Below, piece after piece: positions 1 to 8,907 of a stretch of 45,855 nt of DNA; the first letter of the stretch is position 1; every line of letters begins with the position of its first letter. The notes beneath the pieces were generated by a model, which was given only the letters and a program-made list of their open reading frames with translations, had not been told where the DNA came from and did not search any database. The position numbers and the translations under genes were made by a program. Source of the DNA: Acholeplasmatales bacterium. Lineage in GTDB: Bacteria; Bacillota_I; Bacilli_A; Acholeplasmatales; Anaeroplasmataceae. The DNA is taken from assembly GCA_024698125.1 (NCBI GenBank), contig JAILRQ010000046.1, forward strand, positions 1 to 45,855, given 5' to 3'.

Positions 1-1761
1 AGTATATTAAATTCTAAGTAGTAGCGTAGTACACCTTTAAATTCTGCGTCTTATATAAAAAACTTTAAATTCTAGGTAGTAGATTACATCTTTAAACAAG
101 TTGTAGTACTACGTAGATTTTATAGATGTAAATAAAAAAGACTCCTTTTGTTATAATAGGTTTGTTCAGGACCTAAATAAGGAAAGGAGTTTTTATTATG
201 GACTTTGAATCCATAAAAAGATTAGGCTTAGATCATATCGGTATTGATGCCACCACATCATTTGAATCATTTGATCCAAGCACAACTAATCATACCATAT
301 TTATTCATCTTTTAAAACTAGATGAAATATCATGTCCACTTTGTGGTGTAGTTAACGACTATGTTTGTACTGGTAGTCGTTCTCAAATATTAAAGTATTC
401 TTCTGCTGTTGAGGATAATATATCTATTAAGCTTTATAGGCGAACATTTAAATGTAAATCCTGTGGTCATAACTTTAAAGAATCAAATCCATTTACTGAA
501 GCTAAGCGTTCAACTTCACTTCATAAAGATATGAAGATACTAGAAGCGTTAAAAGGACTCAATTTAAATTATACTTCTATAGCTAAAAGATTTAACGTAT
601 CAGTTACTTATGTAACTAATCTATTTGATAAGAAAGTTGATTTAAACAGATTACCATTACCTGAGGTTATGTGTGTTGATGAGGTATATTCTAAAAGATT
701 ATCTCATCATAAGTACTGCTTTATCATTTACTCTCCATATGATAGAAAGATAATAGACGTTGTTGATTCCAGGAGAATGAATAACCTTATTGATTACTTC
801 TCTAGAATACCATTAGCCGAGAAAAACAACGTTAAATACTTCTCCATGGATTTATATGATAACTATAGAGATTTAGCTAAGAAATGCTTCCCTAAAGCCA
901 TTATATGCGCCGATAGTTTTCATGTGATAAAGAACCTATCTCAGTGCTTTCACAGGATTAGAATACATATTATGAAAAAATACGGTCATTTAAAAGATAA
1001 TAATGATAACTACTATTGGCTATTTAAGAAATACTGGAAGCTTCTTACCAAGGATTCTTCCAAACTATCTTATAAGCATTTTGAAACTCGTTCTAACCAA
1101 TGGATGACTTGCCGTGAAGTCATCGATTATATGCTATCAATAGATAGTGATTTAAAGCTAGCTTATGAGTTACTACATGAATATAGAAATTTCAATGAAA
1201 AAGCTACTATTGATAATGCTTCTGAATGGTTAGATGAAATCATTCTGAAATTTCAATCTTCTCATATCCCAGAATACATTCCAGCTTGGAAGCTACTGCT
1301 CAACTGGAGAAATGAAATCATTAACTCATTCAATAGACACAATGGATACAGAATATCTAATGGTCCTATGGAAAGAGCTAATCTTGATATTAAAACTATA
1401 TTCAGATTATCATTTGGATCTAGGAACTTCCCTAGAATGAGAAATAGAATTATGTATGTAATGAATTCTGATTCACCTATTCTTTATCACCGAAAAGAAA
1501 CCACTAATAAATATCGTGGAAAGCCACGAGGCAAATATAAAAAACATATTTGATATTATAATTTTGGTCCTAACAAAAGAGGTAGTATATGGCACTTCAC
1601 CATATACTACCTCTTATTTATAGTTCTATACTACGTAGATTTTATAGCTATATACTACTTTTGGTTTATAGCTTATACCTACGTCGCTTCTTTTAAAGCT
1701 TACTACTACTTAGAATTTATAGCTTGCCAGTATGGTTCTACTACTTAGAATTTAAAGAACC
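1..1761 (+). mobile_element. ISL3-family insertion sequence, left end probably outside the window
   Basis: ISL3-type transposase at 198-1553. Right terminus reads (reverse complement) GGTTCTTTAAATTCTAAGTAGTAG, matching the GGNTCTTT start typical of ISL3 ends. Perfect 18-bp inverted repeat ttaaattctaagtagtag 7-24 / ctactacttagaatttaa 1738-1755. Confidence 0.85.
198..1553 (+). CDS. ISL3 family transposase
   Basis: N-terminal CPLCG...CKSCG zinc ribbon, HTH region, DEVYSKR / DLYDNYRDLAKKCFPKAIICADSFHVIKNL / GPMERANLDIKTIFRLSFGSRNFPRMRNRIMY motifs of ISL3 DDE transposases. Confidence 0.93.
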   Translation: MDFESIKRLGLDHIGIDATTSFESFDPSTTNHTIFIHLLKLDEISCPLCGVVNDYVCTGSRSQILKYSSAVEDNISIKLYRRTFKCKSCGHNFKESNPFTEAKRSTSLHKDMKILEALKGLNLNYTSIAKRFNVSVTYVTNLFDKKVDLNRLPLPEVMCVDEVYSKRLSHHKYCFIIYSPYDRKIIDVVDSRRMNNLIDYFSRIPLAEKNNVKYFSMDLYDNYRDLAKKCFPKAIICADSFHVIKNLSQCFHRIRIHIMKKYGHLKDNNDNYYWLFKKYWKLLTKDSSKLSYKHFETRSNQWMTCREVIDYMLSIDSDLKLAYELLHEYRNFNEKATIDNASEWLDEIILKFQSSHIPEYIPAWKLLLNWRNEIINSFNRHNGYRISNGPMERANLDIKTIFRLSFGSRNFPRMRNRIMYVMNSDSPILYHRKETTNKYRGKPRGKYKKHI

Positions 1762-1841
1762 GGATTTCCTCGAGTTTTCTTTTATCCATATTATATATTT
1801 TTTTGTTCTTAATAATAAATAGCAAACTGTAATTATCTCTT
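1762..1841. repeat. Distal copy of 80-bp direct repeat (displaced rpsI 3' end and part of its terminator; putative att site)
   Basis: Identical to 4472-4551, which contains the last two codons and stop of rpsI. Confidence 0.9.
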
Positions 1842-1895
1842 AGTAAAGTGTGGTGTGTTTAAAAATGCCTTAAATACGCCATTTTTATAGTTTCG

Positions 1896-1918
1896 TGTCA
1901 ACAACGATGTCAACAACG
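1896..1918. repeat. Tandem tgtcaacaacg repeats (putative recombinase arm-type sites)
   Basis: tgtcaacaacg at 1896-1906 and 1908-1918, about 55 bp inside the distal att-like repeat. Confidence 0.5.
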
Positions 1919-2000
1919 CTGTATCGATTTTGCAGACACTTTTGCTAGAAAAAAGCAACAAACAATAATCTATTTTATATTATGCATTATCGTTTTATAT

Positions 2001-3188
2001 CTAACTATTCAATAACCATCTTGCTATATCAATAATCTCAATTCCTTGATAATCAGAAGTTTCATTTTTTGTTCTAGCAATAATCATTTTAGGATATGAA
2101 TCATTTATTGATTTTAATGGTGCAATTTCTCTTTCAAATGTTTCTGGCCTTGATATATCATCAGATACCTGTATATATATTTTTTTACCATTTTTAATAG
2201 CAATAAAATCTATTTCTTTTGAATAAAGTTTACCTATATATACTTCATATCCTCTTCTCAAAAGTTCGATAGCAACTAAATTCTCATACAAGTGTCCAAT
2301 ATCAGAAAATCTATTTCCTAATATCGCTCTTCTAAAAGCCAAATCTGATAAATAATATTTTTTATCAGACTCTAAATACTTATTTCCTTTAATATCATAA
2401 CGCTGAATTGGATAAAATAAAAAACTTTTGCATAAATAATCTATATATGTCCCACATGTTTTGTCATTTGTTTTATATGTTGTAGATGTTAGTTTATTTG
2501 CAATATTTCGAATTGAAGTTTGATTTCCAATATTATCCATTAAAAATTCATATATCATTTTTAACAAATCTTCATTCTCAATTTTATATTTATCAATTAT
2601 ATCCTTAACTATCGTAGTCTTGACTATGCTTTCTATATATTTTAATGAATCCGAATCGATATTATATAAATAAGAACCTGACATTCCACCTTTTTTAAAA
2701 TACTCATCAAAAGATGCATCTATATTGTCACTTGGAAAATAAGATAAGTATTCTTTAAACGAAAAAGGATAAACTTTAATTTCAAAAACACGTCCTCCAA
2801 ACAAGGTTGCTAAATCACTTGATAATAAGAAAGCATTTGAACCAGTCAAATATATATCATATTTTTCTTCCTCATGTAAATTATTTATTATTGTTTCAAA
2901 ACCAATACACATTTGTATCTCGTCAATTAATAAATAATTGTTCTTCTTTGAATCATATTTAGAAGAAACATAATTATATAATTCTTCCTTGTTTAATAGC
3001 TTTTCAAATTCCTTCAAATTCAACTTAATATGAATAACATTACTATTATCATTTTGGATTGTTTCATGAAACATATCCATTAATTTAGATTTTCCAGAAC
3101 GTCTAACACCAGTTATAACCTTTATGTCCGGAACATCTTTAACATTTAATAATTGCTGTAAATATTCATCTCTATCAATAATTTTCAT
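2001..3188 (-). CDS. AAA_14/DUF4143-type ATPase
   Basis: Walker A GVRRSGKSKL, Walker B YLLIDEIQ, TGSNAFLL, FGGRVFEIKVYPFSFKEYL; C-terminal ENLVAIELLRRGYEVYIGK...EIDFIAIKNGKKIYIQV. ATG at 3188 preceded by GGAGG; the listed start at 3194 is a TTG. Confidence 0.88.
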   Translation of the reverse strand: MKIIDRDEYLQQLLNVKDVPDIKVITGVRRSGKSKLMDMFHETIQNDNSNVIHIKLNLKEFEKLLNKEELYNYVSSKYDSKKNNYLLIDEIQMCIGFETIINNLHEEEKYDIYLTGSNAFLLSSDLATLFGGRVFEIKVYPFSFKEYLSYFPSDNIDASFDEYFKKGGMSGSYLYNIDSDSLKYIESIVKTTIVKDIIDKYKIENEDLLKMIYEFLMDNIGNQTSIRNIANKLTSTTYKTNDKTCGTYIDYLCKSFLFYPIQRYDIKGNKYLESDKKYYLSDLAFRRAILGNRFSDIGHLYENLVAIELLRRGYEVYIGKLYSKEIDFIAIKNGKKIYIQVSDDISRPETFEREIAPLKSINDSYPKMIIARTKNETSDYQGIEIIDIARWLLNS

Positions 3189-3397
3189 AGTCAATCCTCC
3201 ACATCTATATTATCATATTTCGCATTTTTAAACAATATTAAAATTTGCGAAATAATTTGTTTGTTACCTAAAGTTGTATACATTTATATTTCCGTTTTAA
3301 TTTTATGTCAATTATACTAAAACTAAAACAATAAAAATGCGAACACTATGAATCATTATTTTCTTGATTAATTATAGAAAACACATCAATTTGTCAA

Positions 3398-3420
3398 AGT
3401 GGCTTAGTTAAGCCACTTAA
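3398..3420. repeat. Perfect inverted repeat AAGTGGCTTA-gt-TAAGCCACTT
   Basis: 10-bp arms with a 2-nt centre, between the ATPase and the permease gene. Confidence 0.7.
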
Positions 3421-3461
3421 AATTTTTACGGACACATTCCGGACACTAAAAATCATAATAT

Positions 3462-4085
3462 TTAATTACCAGAACTCTTATAATGCTTTAACCCTATTCT
3501 CCAGAATATATATGCTAATATATACATTGCAACTCCAACAAATGGAGCTAAATAATATACAAAGTTAGGATATACATTATCTGTTTTATTCATTAAGAAC
3601 TCTGCTGGGAAATAATTAACAAATGCAAATGGTACTATAAATATGACGAAATATTGAATAAACGATTTAAATATAGATATTGGATATGTGGCCACCTTTC
3701 TTCCATTCCAAAAAAACAATTGTTGTAAGCTTTGACTAGAATTTAAGAAATAAAAATTACATGTAGATGTAAATAAGAATATTGCTCCTTGAATTAATAC
3801 TCCTCCAAATATTATAGATATTACATATATTATATTTGTAAAATTCCATACAATTCCAACATTTGCTGCTGAAATACTAAATAATATTATACCAAGTGTT
3901 CCATGACCAATTGCCGCAATTACCATATCAACTAGAGTTGCTCCTTCAGTAACAGGAGTTTCTTTTAAATCATTGAATCCCATTAGAATTGTATGCGCAT
4001 CTAAAGCTTTAGTCTTTGTAGAAATATAATTAAAGTTGTCATTCAGATAATTGAGCAATTCAAACAATTTAAACTTTTCTTTCAT
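3462..4085 (-). CDS. ABC-2-type permease (COG3694-like), apparently N-terminally shortened and orphan
   Basis: C-terminal part YPISIFKSFIQYFVIFIVPFAFVNYFPAEFL...LAYIFWRIGLKHYKSSGN resembles the C-terminus of ABC-2 permeases; no ATP-binding partner adjacent. Confidence 0.6.
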   Translation of the reverse strand: MKEKFKLFELLNYLNDNFNYISTKTKALDAHTILMGFNDLKETPVTEGATLVDMVIAAIGHGTLGIILFSISAANVGIVWNFTNIIYVISIIFGGVLIQGAIFLFTSTCNFYFLNSSQSLQQLFFWNGRKVATYPISIFKSFIQYFVIFIVPFAFVNYFPAEFLMNKTDNVYPNFVYYLAPFVGVAMYILAYIFWRIGLKHYKSSGN

Positions 4086-4416
4086 ATCATCGTCTCCTTT
4101 TAGGGAATAAAATCTACCCTATGCAATTTATAGTTTTATAAAAAAGAAAAAACAATCATATTTAACTTTTTTTTAATATTTTCAGATTTTTTTATTAATA
4201 GAGCTTTTATTTTTTCTCCAAAGTTGTTATAAAACTAAACATGCTGCACACTTCTGCACACCTGTCACAAATAATTGTCACAATATTAAGAGTTTTAGCA
4301 GATATTTCAGGGGGTCTTAATAGTTTTGCATTTTTTTATTTGTGTTTTAGTTTTTAAAATAAATTATTGAATAGTAATATTTATTTTGGAAGCAAATGTT
4401 TTATCATTAATATTTA

Positions 4417-4441
4417 AAAAGCCCATAATCTCGGGCTTTTG
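4417..4441 (-). terminator. Intrinsic terminator (second of a tandem pair)
   Basis: aaaaagccc-ataatctc-gggctttt. Confidence 0.75.
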
Positions 4442-4448
4442 AGAACTA

Positions 4449-4486
4449 GGAAAAGAAAAAAACTCGAGGGTGGATTTCCTCGAGTT
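4449..4486 (-). terminator. rpsI intrinsic terminator
   Basis: Reverse complement AAACTCGAGG-aaatcca-CCCTCGAGTTTTTTTCTTTT. Confidence 0.88.
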
Positions 4487-4551
4487 TTCTTTTATCCATA
4501 TTATATATTTTTTTGTTCTTAATAATAAATAGCAAACTGTAATTATCTCTT
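4472..4551. repeat. Proximal copy of 80-bp direct repeat at the rpsI 3' end (putative att site)
   Basis: Identical to 1762-1841. Confidence 0.9.
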
Positions 4552-4947
4552 TGAGAATTGTGGAGCACGACGAGCCTTCTTAAGACCGTACTTCTTACGC
4601 TCCTTAGCACGTGGGTCACGTGTAACAAGACCAGCTGGCTTTAATGTAGCACGGTAGTCTGGGTTAACCTCCATTAATGCACGAGTGATTCCTAGACGGA
4701 TAGCTCCAGCTTGTCCAGTCATTCCTCCACCAAATACATTAACGATTACATCGAACTTGTTTAAGTTCTCAGTAAGCTCAAGTGGTTGAAGGGCGTCAAG
4801 TCTAGCTAGAGGGTTAGTAATATACTCCTCGAATGCTCTACCATTAACAGTAACCTTTCCTTCACCTGCTTGTAAAATAACTCTAGCAACAGAAGTCTTA
4901 CGACGTCCTGTTCCGAAATATTGAACCTTAGTATTCTTCTTAGCCAT
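4543..4947 (-). CDS. rpsI: 30S ribosomal protein S9
   Basis: [15 protein letters not shown]...[16 protein letters not shown]. Confidence 0.98.
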   Translation of the reverse strand: MAKKNTKVQYFGTGRRKTSVARVILQAGEGKVTVNGRAFEEYITNPLARLDALQPLELTENLNKFDVIVNVFGGGMTGQAGAIRLGITRALMEVNPDYRATLKPAGLVTRDPRAKERKKYGLKKARRAPQFSKR

Positions 4948-4964
4948 GTTTCAGTACCTCCTTA

Positions 4965-5399
4965 TTAGTCCTCTACCTTATATTCAACTGGCTTTTGAGC
5001 AGCATGTGGATGCTCAGCTCCAGCGTAAACATAAAGTTGATTTCTCATTTGATCTCCAAGCTTAGTATGAGGAAGCATTCCGTAGATTGCGTTCTCAACC
5101 ATTCTTGTAGGGAACTTAGTCATAACCTCAGTAGCAGTTAGAGTAGTTAATCCTCCATTGTATTCTGAGTGATGAATGTATAGCTTATCTTGCCACTTGT
5201 TTCCTGTTAACTTGATCTTCTCAGCGTTAATAACGATTACGTTATCTCCACAGTTAACATGAGGAGTGTAAGTAGGCTTTCCCTTTCCTCTTAATAAAGA
5301 AGCAACTTGAGTTGCAAGTCTTCCTAGTGTCTTGTTTGTAGCGTCAACTACATACCAATTCTTTTGTACAGTTTGATTATTTGCCATATAAGTTTTCAT
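4965..5399 (-). CDS. rplM: 50S ribosomal protein L13
   Basis: [25 protein letters not shown]...[13 protein letters not shown]. Confidence 0.98.
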   Translation of the reverse strand: MKTYMANNQTVQKNWYVVDATNKTLGRLATQVASLLRGKGKPTYTPHVNCGDNVIVINAEKIKLTGNKWQDKLYIHHSEYNGGLTTLTATEVMTKFPTRMVENAIYGMLPHTKLGDQMRNQLYVYAGAEHPHAAQKPVEYKVED

Positions 5400-5466
5400 A
5401 AAAAATATTTTCCTCCTTAAATTTTTTAATTAAGGGCTTTTTGTGGATTAAAAATGTACCGATAAA

Positions 5467-5495
5467 ATTATATTATAATTAAAGAATTATGTCAA
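5467..5495 (-). promoter_or_regulatory. Sigma70-type promoter for rplM-rpsI
   Basis: Minus strand TTGACA-17 bp-TATAAT. Confidence 0.8.
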
Positions 5496-5512
5496 CAATT
5501 AAATTTATAAAA

Positions 5513-5546
5513 AAGAGGGTGGCTATTCGCCATCCTCCTTAGTATT
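5513..5546 (-). terminator. Intrinsic terminator embedded in the 3' end of the signal peptidase gene
   Basis: Reverse complement GAGGATGGC-gaata-GCCACCCTC-TTTTTT; the TAG stop lies at the loop. Confidence 0.85.
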
Positions 5547-6233
5547 TTTATTTTCCTCTTCTATTTCCTTTAATAGCTCCTCACGCATCTCATCAAGAAG
5601 CTGCTTTTTAAGCTCATCATCGCTTATTTCAGTCTTACCTGATTTCTTAAGCTTTTGCTTATTCCTTACAAGATAGATATTAACACTTTCGGTTAATATT
5701 ATTAATAGGAATACAGCTATTAATAGTCCATAGATTAGATTTTTGTTTGACGCAAGCTTACCTATATTTAAGAAATTAAATGTTCTTACATATATTCCTA
5801 TAAGCATCTCTTCTGTAACTAGCTCATCATCATTTACGGTATTATTATCACCCTTTACTACAAATCCTTCATCTGTGATTTCAACTATTCTATGAACTAT
5901 ATATAGTCCTTTAGTTTCACCAGACTGTGATTTATAGATGATGATATCTCCTACCTCGCATGAATCATATGATGTTTTTTTGAAGATAATTGAATCTCCA
6001 GCCTTAATGGTTGGCTCCATACTTTCTGTTGGTACATAAGAGTATGAATATCCAAAATAGCTTACAGGCTTTTCTTCTCTTACGGCTATTACATTACATA
6101 CAAGCATATATATTATAAGTAATACGATTATTCCTGTAAGAGTCCCTACTCCAATCTTTAATCCCTTTTGCACCTTAGGTGGTAATTTGGATTTTAGCCT
6201 TTGTAGTGGTCCTTGCTTTTTAGTCTTCGTCAT
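5523..6233 (-). CDS. Signal peptidase I, SipW/ER type
   Basis: VPTESMEPTIKAGDSIIF catalytic Ser; YIVHRIVEI with His in place of the bacterial Lys; VVKGDNNTVND; N- and C-terminal TM segments. Confidence 0.88.
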   Translation of the reverse strand: MTKTKKQGPLQRLKSKLPPKVQKGLKIGVGTLTGIIVLLIIYMLVCNVIAVREEKPVSYFGYSYSYVPTESMEPTIKAGDSIIFKKTSYDSCEVGDIIIYKSQSGETKGLYIVHRIVEITDEGFVVKGDNNTVNDDELVTEEMLIGIYVRTFNFLNIGKLASNKNLIYGLLIAVFLLIILTESVNIYLVRNKQKLKKSGKTEISDDELKKQLLDEMREELLKEIEEENKNTKEDGE

Positions 6234-8880
6234 TTTCCTTTGCCTTTGCAGCTAGTGCCTTTGCACGAATTGCTTCACGTCTACGACGTAATAGCTCACG
6301 TGGATCAACCTTTTCACTAGATCCCTCTGAAGTAGGCTCTACTGGACGAGCAGTGCTACGTTGCTCTAAAGCTCTTTGCTTTAAAGCCTCACGTCTACGT
6401 CTTAGAACCTCTCTTGGATCCTCTTCTTGTGCAGGTGTAGGTGCTGGTGCAGCACTTTCCTGTGGTGCAGTACCATTAGCTTGTGCTTGACGTTGTGCAA
6501 GTAATGCACGACGACGAATAATATCCCTATTACGCTCAAACATTGCAGCAGATGCTCTTTGTGGTGCTACTACCTCTGGTTTAGACTCCTCTTCGTCGTC
6601 CTCTGCAGAAACTACATCACTTGATTGCATCATGCTCTCTTGAGCACGTTCCTTCTTACGAGCTTCGAATAAAGCCTTATTATCAAGAGGCTTTTCTTCA
6701 TCCTCATCCTCATCTACGACTCTAGCTCCAGCCTTATCAGCTAATGCCTTTTGTCTAATAGCCTCACGTCTACGACGTAATAGCTCCTTAGGTGATAATG
6801 ATTCCTCACTAGGCTCTTCATCTGCCTCATCTGATGAGAAGTCATTTAATAATTGATCTAGCTCATCATCAATTGCCTTAACCTCTGCATTCTCTTGCTC
6901 GTCCTCAGCCTCGTCCTCTGCTTCATCAGCAAGGGCGGCCTTTGCGGCTTCCTCCTTAGCACGGGCTGCAGCAGCCTTAGCCTTAATAATTTCACGTCTA
7001 CGCTTAAGGATTTCCTTAGCATCAAGGTGAGCCTTAGAAGCTTCTAGCTCCTTCTCCTGCTCCTCTACCTTTTTAGCTTCTGCCTCAGCCTTAGCCTTAG
7101 CCTCTTCTCTTTCCTTAGCCTTTGCTTCACGAGCAGCCTTTCTTTCAGCCTTAGCCTTGGCTTGCTCAGCAAGAATACGTGCTCTACGCTCCTGTAGCTT
7201 AGCCTTAGTAGCCTCTTGAGCAGCCTTCTCCTTAGCACGGGCCTCATCACGCTCAGCCTTAAGCTTTGCACGCTCTTCCTTAGCCTTAGCCTCTAGCTCC
7301 TCTTGTCTACGTCTTGCCTCTTCACGCTCAGCAGCACGCTTTGCAGCACGAGCTGCCTTCTCTTCAGCAAGCTTCTTAAGTCTAGCCTCACGAGCCTGTT
7401 GCTGACGAATCTTCTCTTCTGTAGATTGAATCTCAGCAAGTGTATCCTCGTATTCCTTCTTAGTATTATTGTAGTCAACTTCCTTAAGTCTAGTAATAGT
7501 CTCTAAAACGTCTGCTTTCTTCTTAGCACGCTCTAGCTTAACTGGAAGTGGTGGTTCCTCAAATTCATCCTCAAATGGTATTTCAAATAGAGGTGGGTAA
7601 ATTGAGTTAATTACCTCCTGCATCTCTCTAAATACTAACTCAAGAGAGTATTTCTTCTCCATACCAGAGTTTACCTTATCCTCAAGGGATTGCTGGTAGA
7701 ATTCCTGTGTCTTATTTAAGAAATACTCAGACATCTCAAATTTCTCAATATTTTGAGAATCTGGCTTGAACTTATACTCGTCATCCATCTTACTTAGATT
7801 ACGAGCATTACGATATGTATGTGACTTGAATAGGTCAGAGTTTTCTAGATCTCTTGATCCGTTATAATATAGCATTGTACCAACAGAGTTTGCAAAAATC
7901 TTATCAACTGTTGATGCCATTTCATCTGAATACTTATTCTTTTTCTCACGTACATTTACGTCGAACGCTAATTGGTTATATCTATCTAGGAAAATCCAAG
8001 TATTATAACAAATCTTGAACTCAGGGTTCTTTGTGATAATGTTAGTCTTTTGAATAGGAGGTACAACCTCTTTATAATTCTTTAAGGCTTGCATTAGCTG
8101 TGATGAACGAAGAGACTTGAACTTCTCTTGTACGTCCTTTGCCTTCTCGAAGGTATCACGAGCCATCTTAACCTCTGACTCCTGCTCAGATTCCATCTTA
8201 ACAGATAATTCAACCTTAACCTTAGTCTTATCCTCTAGCTTGAAATCATTAGTGATAACTGTACTACGTGTCTCATATGAGTCTAGGTTCTTCTTCATAA
8301 TTTGAATACGAAGTGATAAGAACTTACAAATACGGTTAATTAATGTCTTAATGAAACGGTTCTCATATATTCCAAGCTCATCCTCAGAGAATGTTGTTAA
8401 TAGCTTTGATGGAATAATGTCTCCATTTTCCTTAACCTGCTTGATAAATTGTGTATGTGAAGATAAGTGTCTAACTGTATCAGAGTTGACCTTCTTTACC
8501 TTCTCCATTGGCACAACCTCTTCCTCATAACGAATTGCCTTCTTAGGATCCTTTAGAATCTTTGAAATACTCTTAAAGCAGTCGTTTAATACAGGAATGA
8601 ATGATTTTTCAAAAATTTTAGTTTCACGAATAGTCTTTGAGTAAACTGTCTTCTTTCCACCTTGGATTTGCTTAAATAAAGCAGCTCCCATTGATGACTT
8701 AGTAACACTACCCTTTAGGCTTTCCTCGAGAATGTGGTAGAACTCTGCTACCGATGCATCGTTTTTCTCTGCCTCAGTTGGCTCTAAGACTTGTCCATCT
8801 GAGCTATTTCCATTCTCATTTACTTGTTCATCAACCTTAATAGGCTGTTCAGTCTTTTGCTCTTCTTCCACATTGCTCAC
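6220..8880 (-). CDS. Coiled-coil protein with DUF2357/McrC-partner-like N-terminal region and six-copy basic C-terminal repeat
   Basis: N-terminal half includes ENRFIKTLINRICKFLSLRI; long E/A/K/R coiled coil; repeats such as DPRELLRRRREAIRAKALAAKAK. Overlaps the signal peptidase start by 14 nt. True start may be GTG 8871 (GGGAGG 8 nt upstream). Confidence 0.6.
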   Translation of the reverse strand: MSNVEEEQKTEQPIKVDEQVNENGNSSDGQVLEPTEAEKNDASVAEFYHILEESLKGSVTKSSMGAALFKQIQGGKKTVYSKTIRETKIFEKSFIPVLNDCFKSISKILKDPKKAIRYEEEVVPMEKVKKVNSDTVRHLSSHTQFIKQVKENGDIIPSKLLTTFSEDELGIYENRFIKTLINRICKFLSLRIQIMKKNLDSYETRSTVITNDFKLEDKTKVKVELSVKMESEQESEVKMARDTFEKAKDVQEKFKSLRSSQLMQALKNYKEVVPPIQKTNIITKNPEFKICYNTWIFLDRYNQLAFDVNVREKKNKYSDEMASTVDKIFANSVGTMLYYNGSRDLENSDLFKSHTYRNARNLSKMDDEYKFKPDSQNIEKFEMSEYFLNKTQEFYQQSLEDKVNSGMEKKYSLELVFREMQEVINSIYPPLFEIPFEDEFEEPPLPVKLERAKKKADVLETITRLKEVDYNNTKKEYEDTLAEIQSTEEKIRQQQAREARLKKLAEEKAARAAKRAAEREEARRRQEELEAKAKEERAKLKAERDEARAKEKAAQEATKAKLQERRARILAEQAKAKAERKAAREAKAKEREEAKAKAEAEAKKVEEQEKELEASKAHLDAKEILKRRREIIKAKAAAARAKEEAAKAALADEAEDEAEDEQENAEVKAIDDELDQLLNDFSSDEADEEPSEESLSPKELLRRRREAIRQKALADKAGARVVDEDEDEEKPLDNKALFEARKKERAQESMMQSSDVVSAEDDEEESKPEVVAPQRASAAMFERNRDIIRRRALLAQRQAQANGTAPQESAAPAPTPAQEEDPREVLRRRREALKQRALEQRSTARPVEPTSEGSSEKVDPRELLRRRREAIRAKALAAKAKENDED

Positions 8881-8907
8881 CTCCCACTAATATCATTTTA
8901 TTTTTTA

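Noticed and set aside
4446-4628. 60-aa ORF overlapping the rpsI 3' end
   Set aside because: Alternate frame of rpsI running through its terminator.
7065-8305. ORFs at 7065-7271, 7293-7478, 7303-7506 and 8117-8305
   Set aside because: Alternate-frame or antisense shadows of the low-complexity coiled-coil gene; compositionally biased and without RBS.
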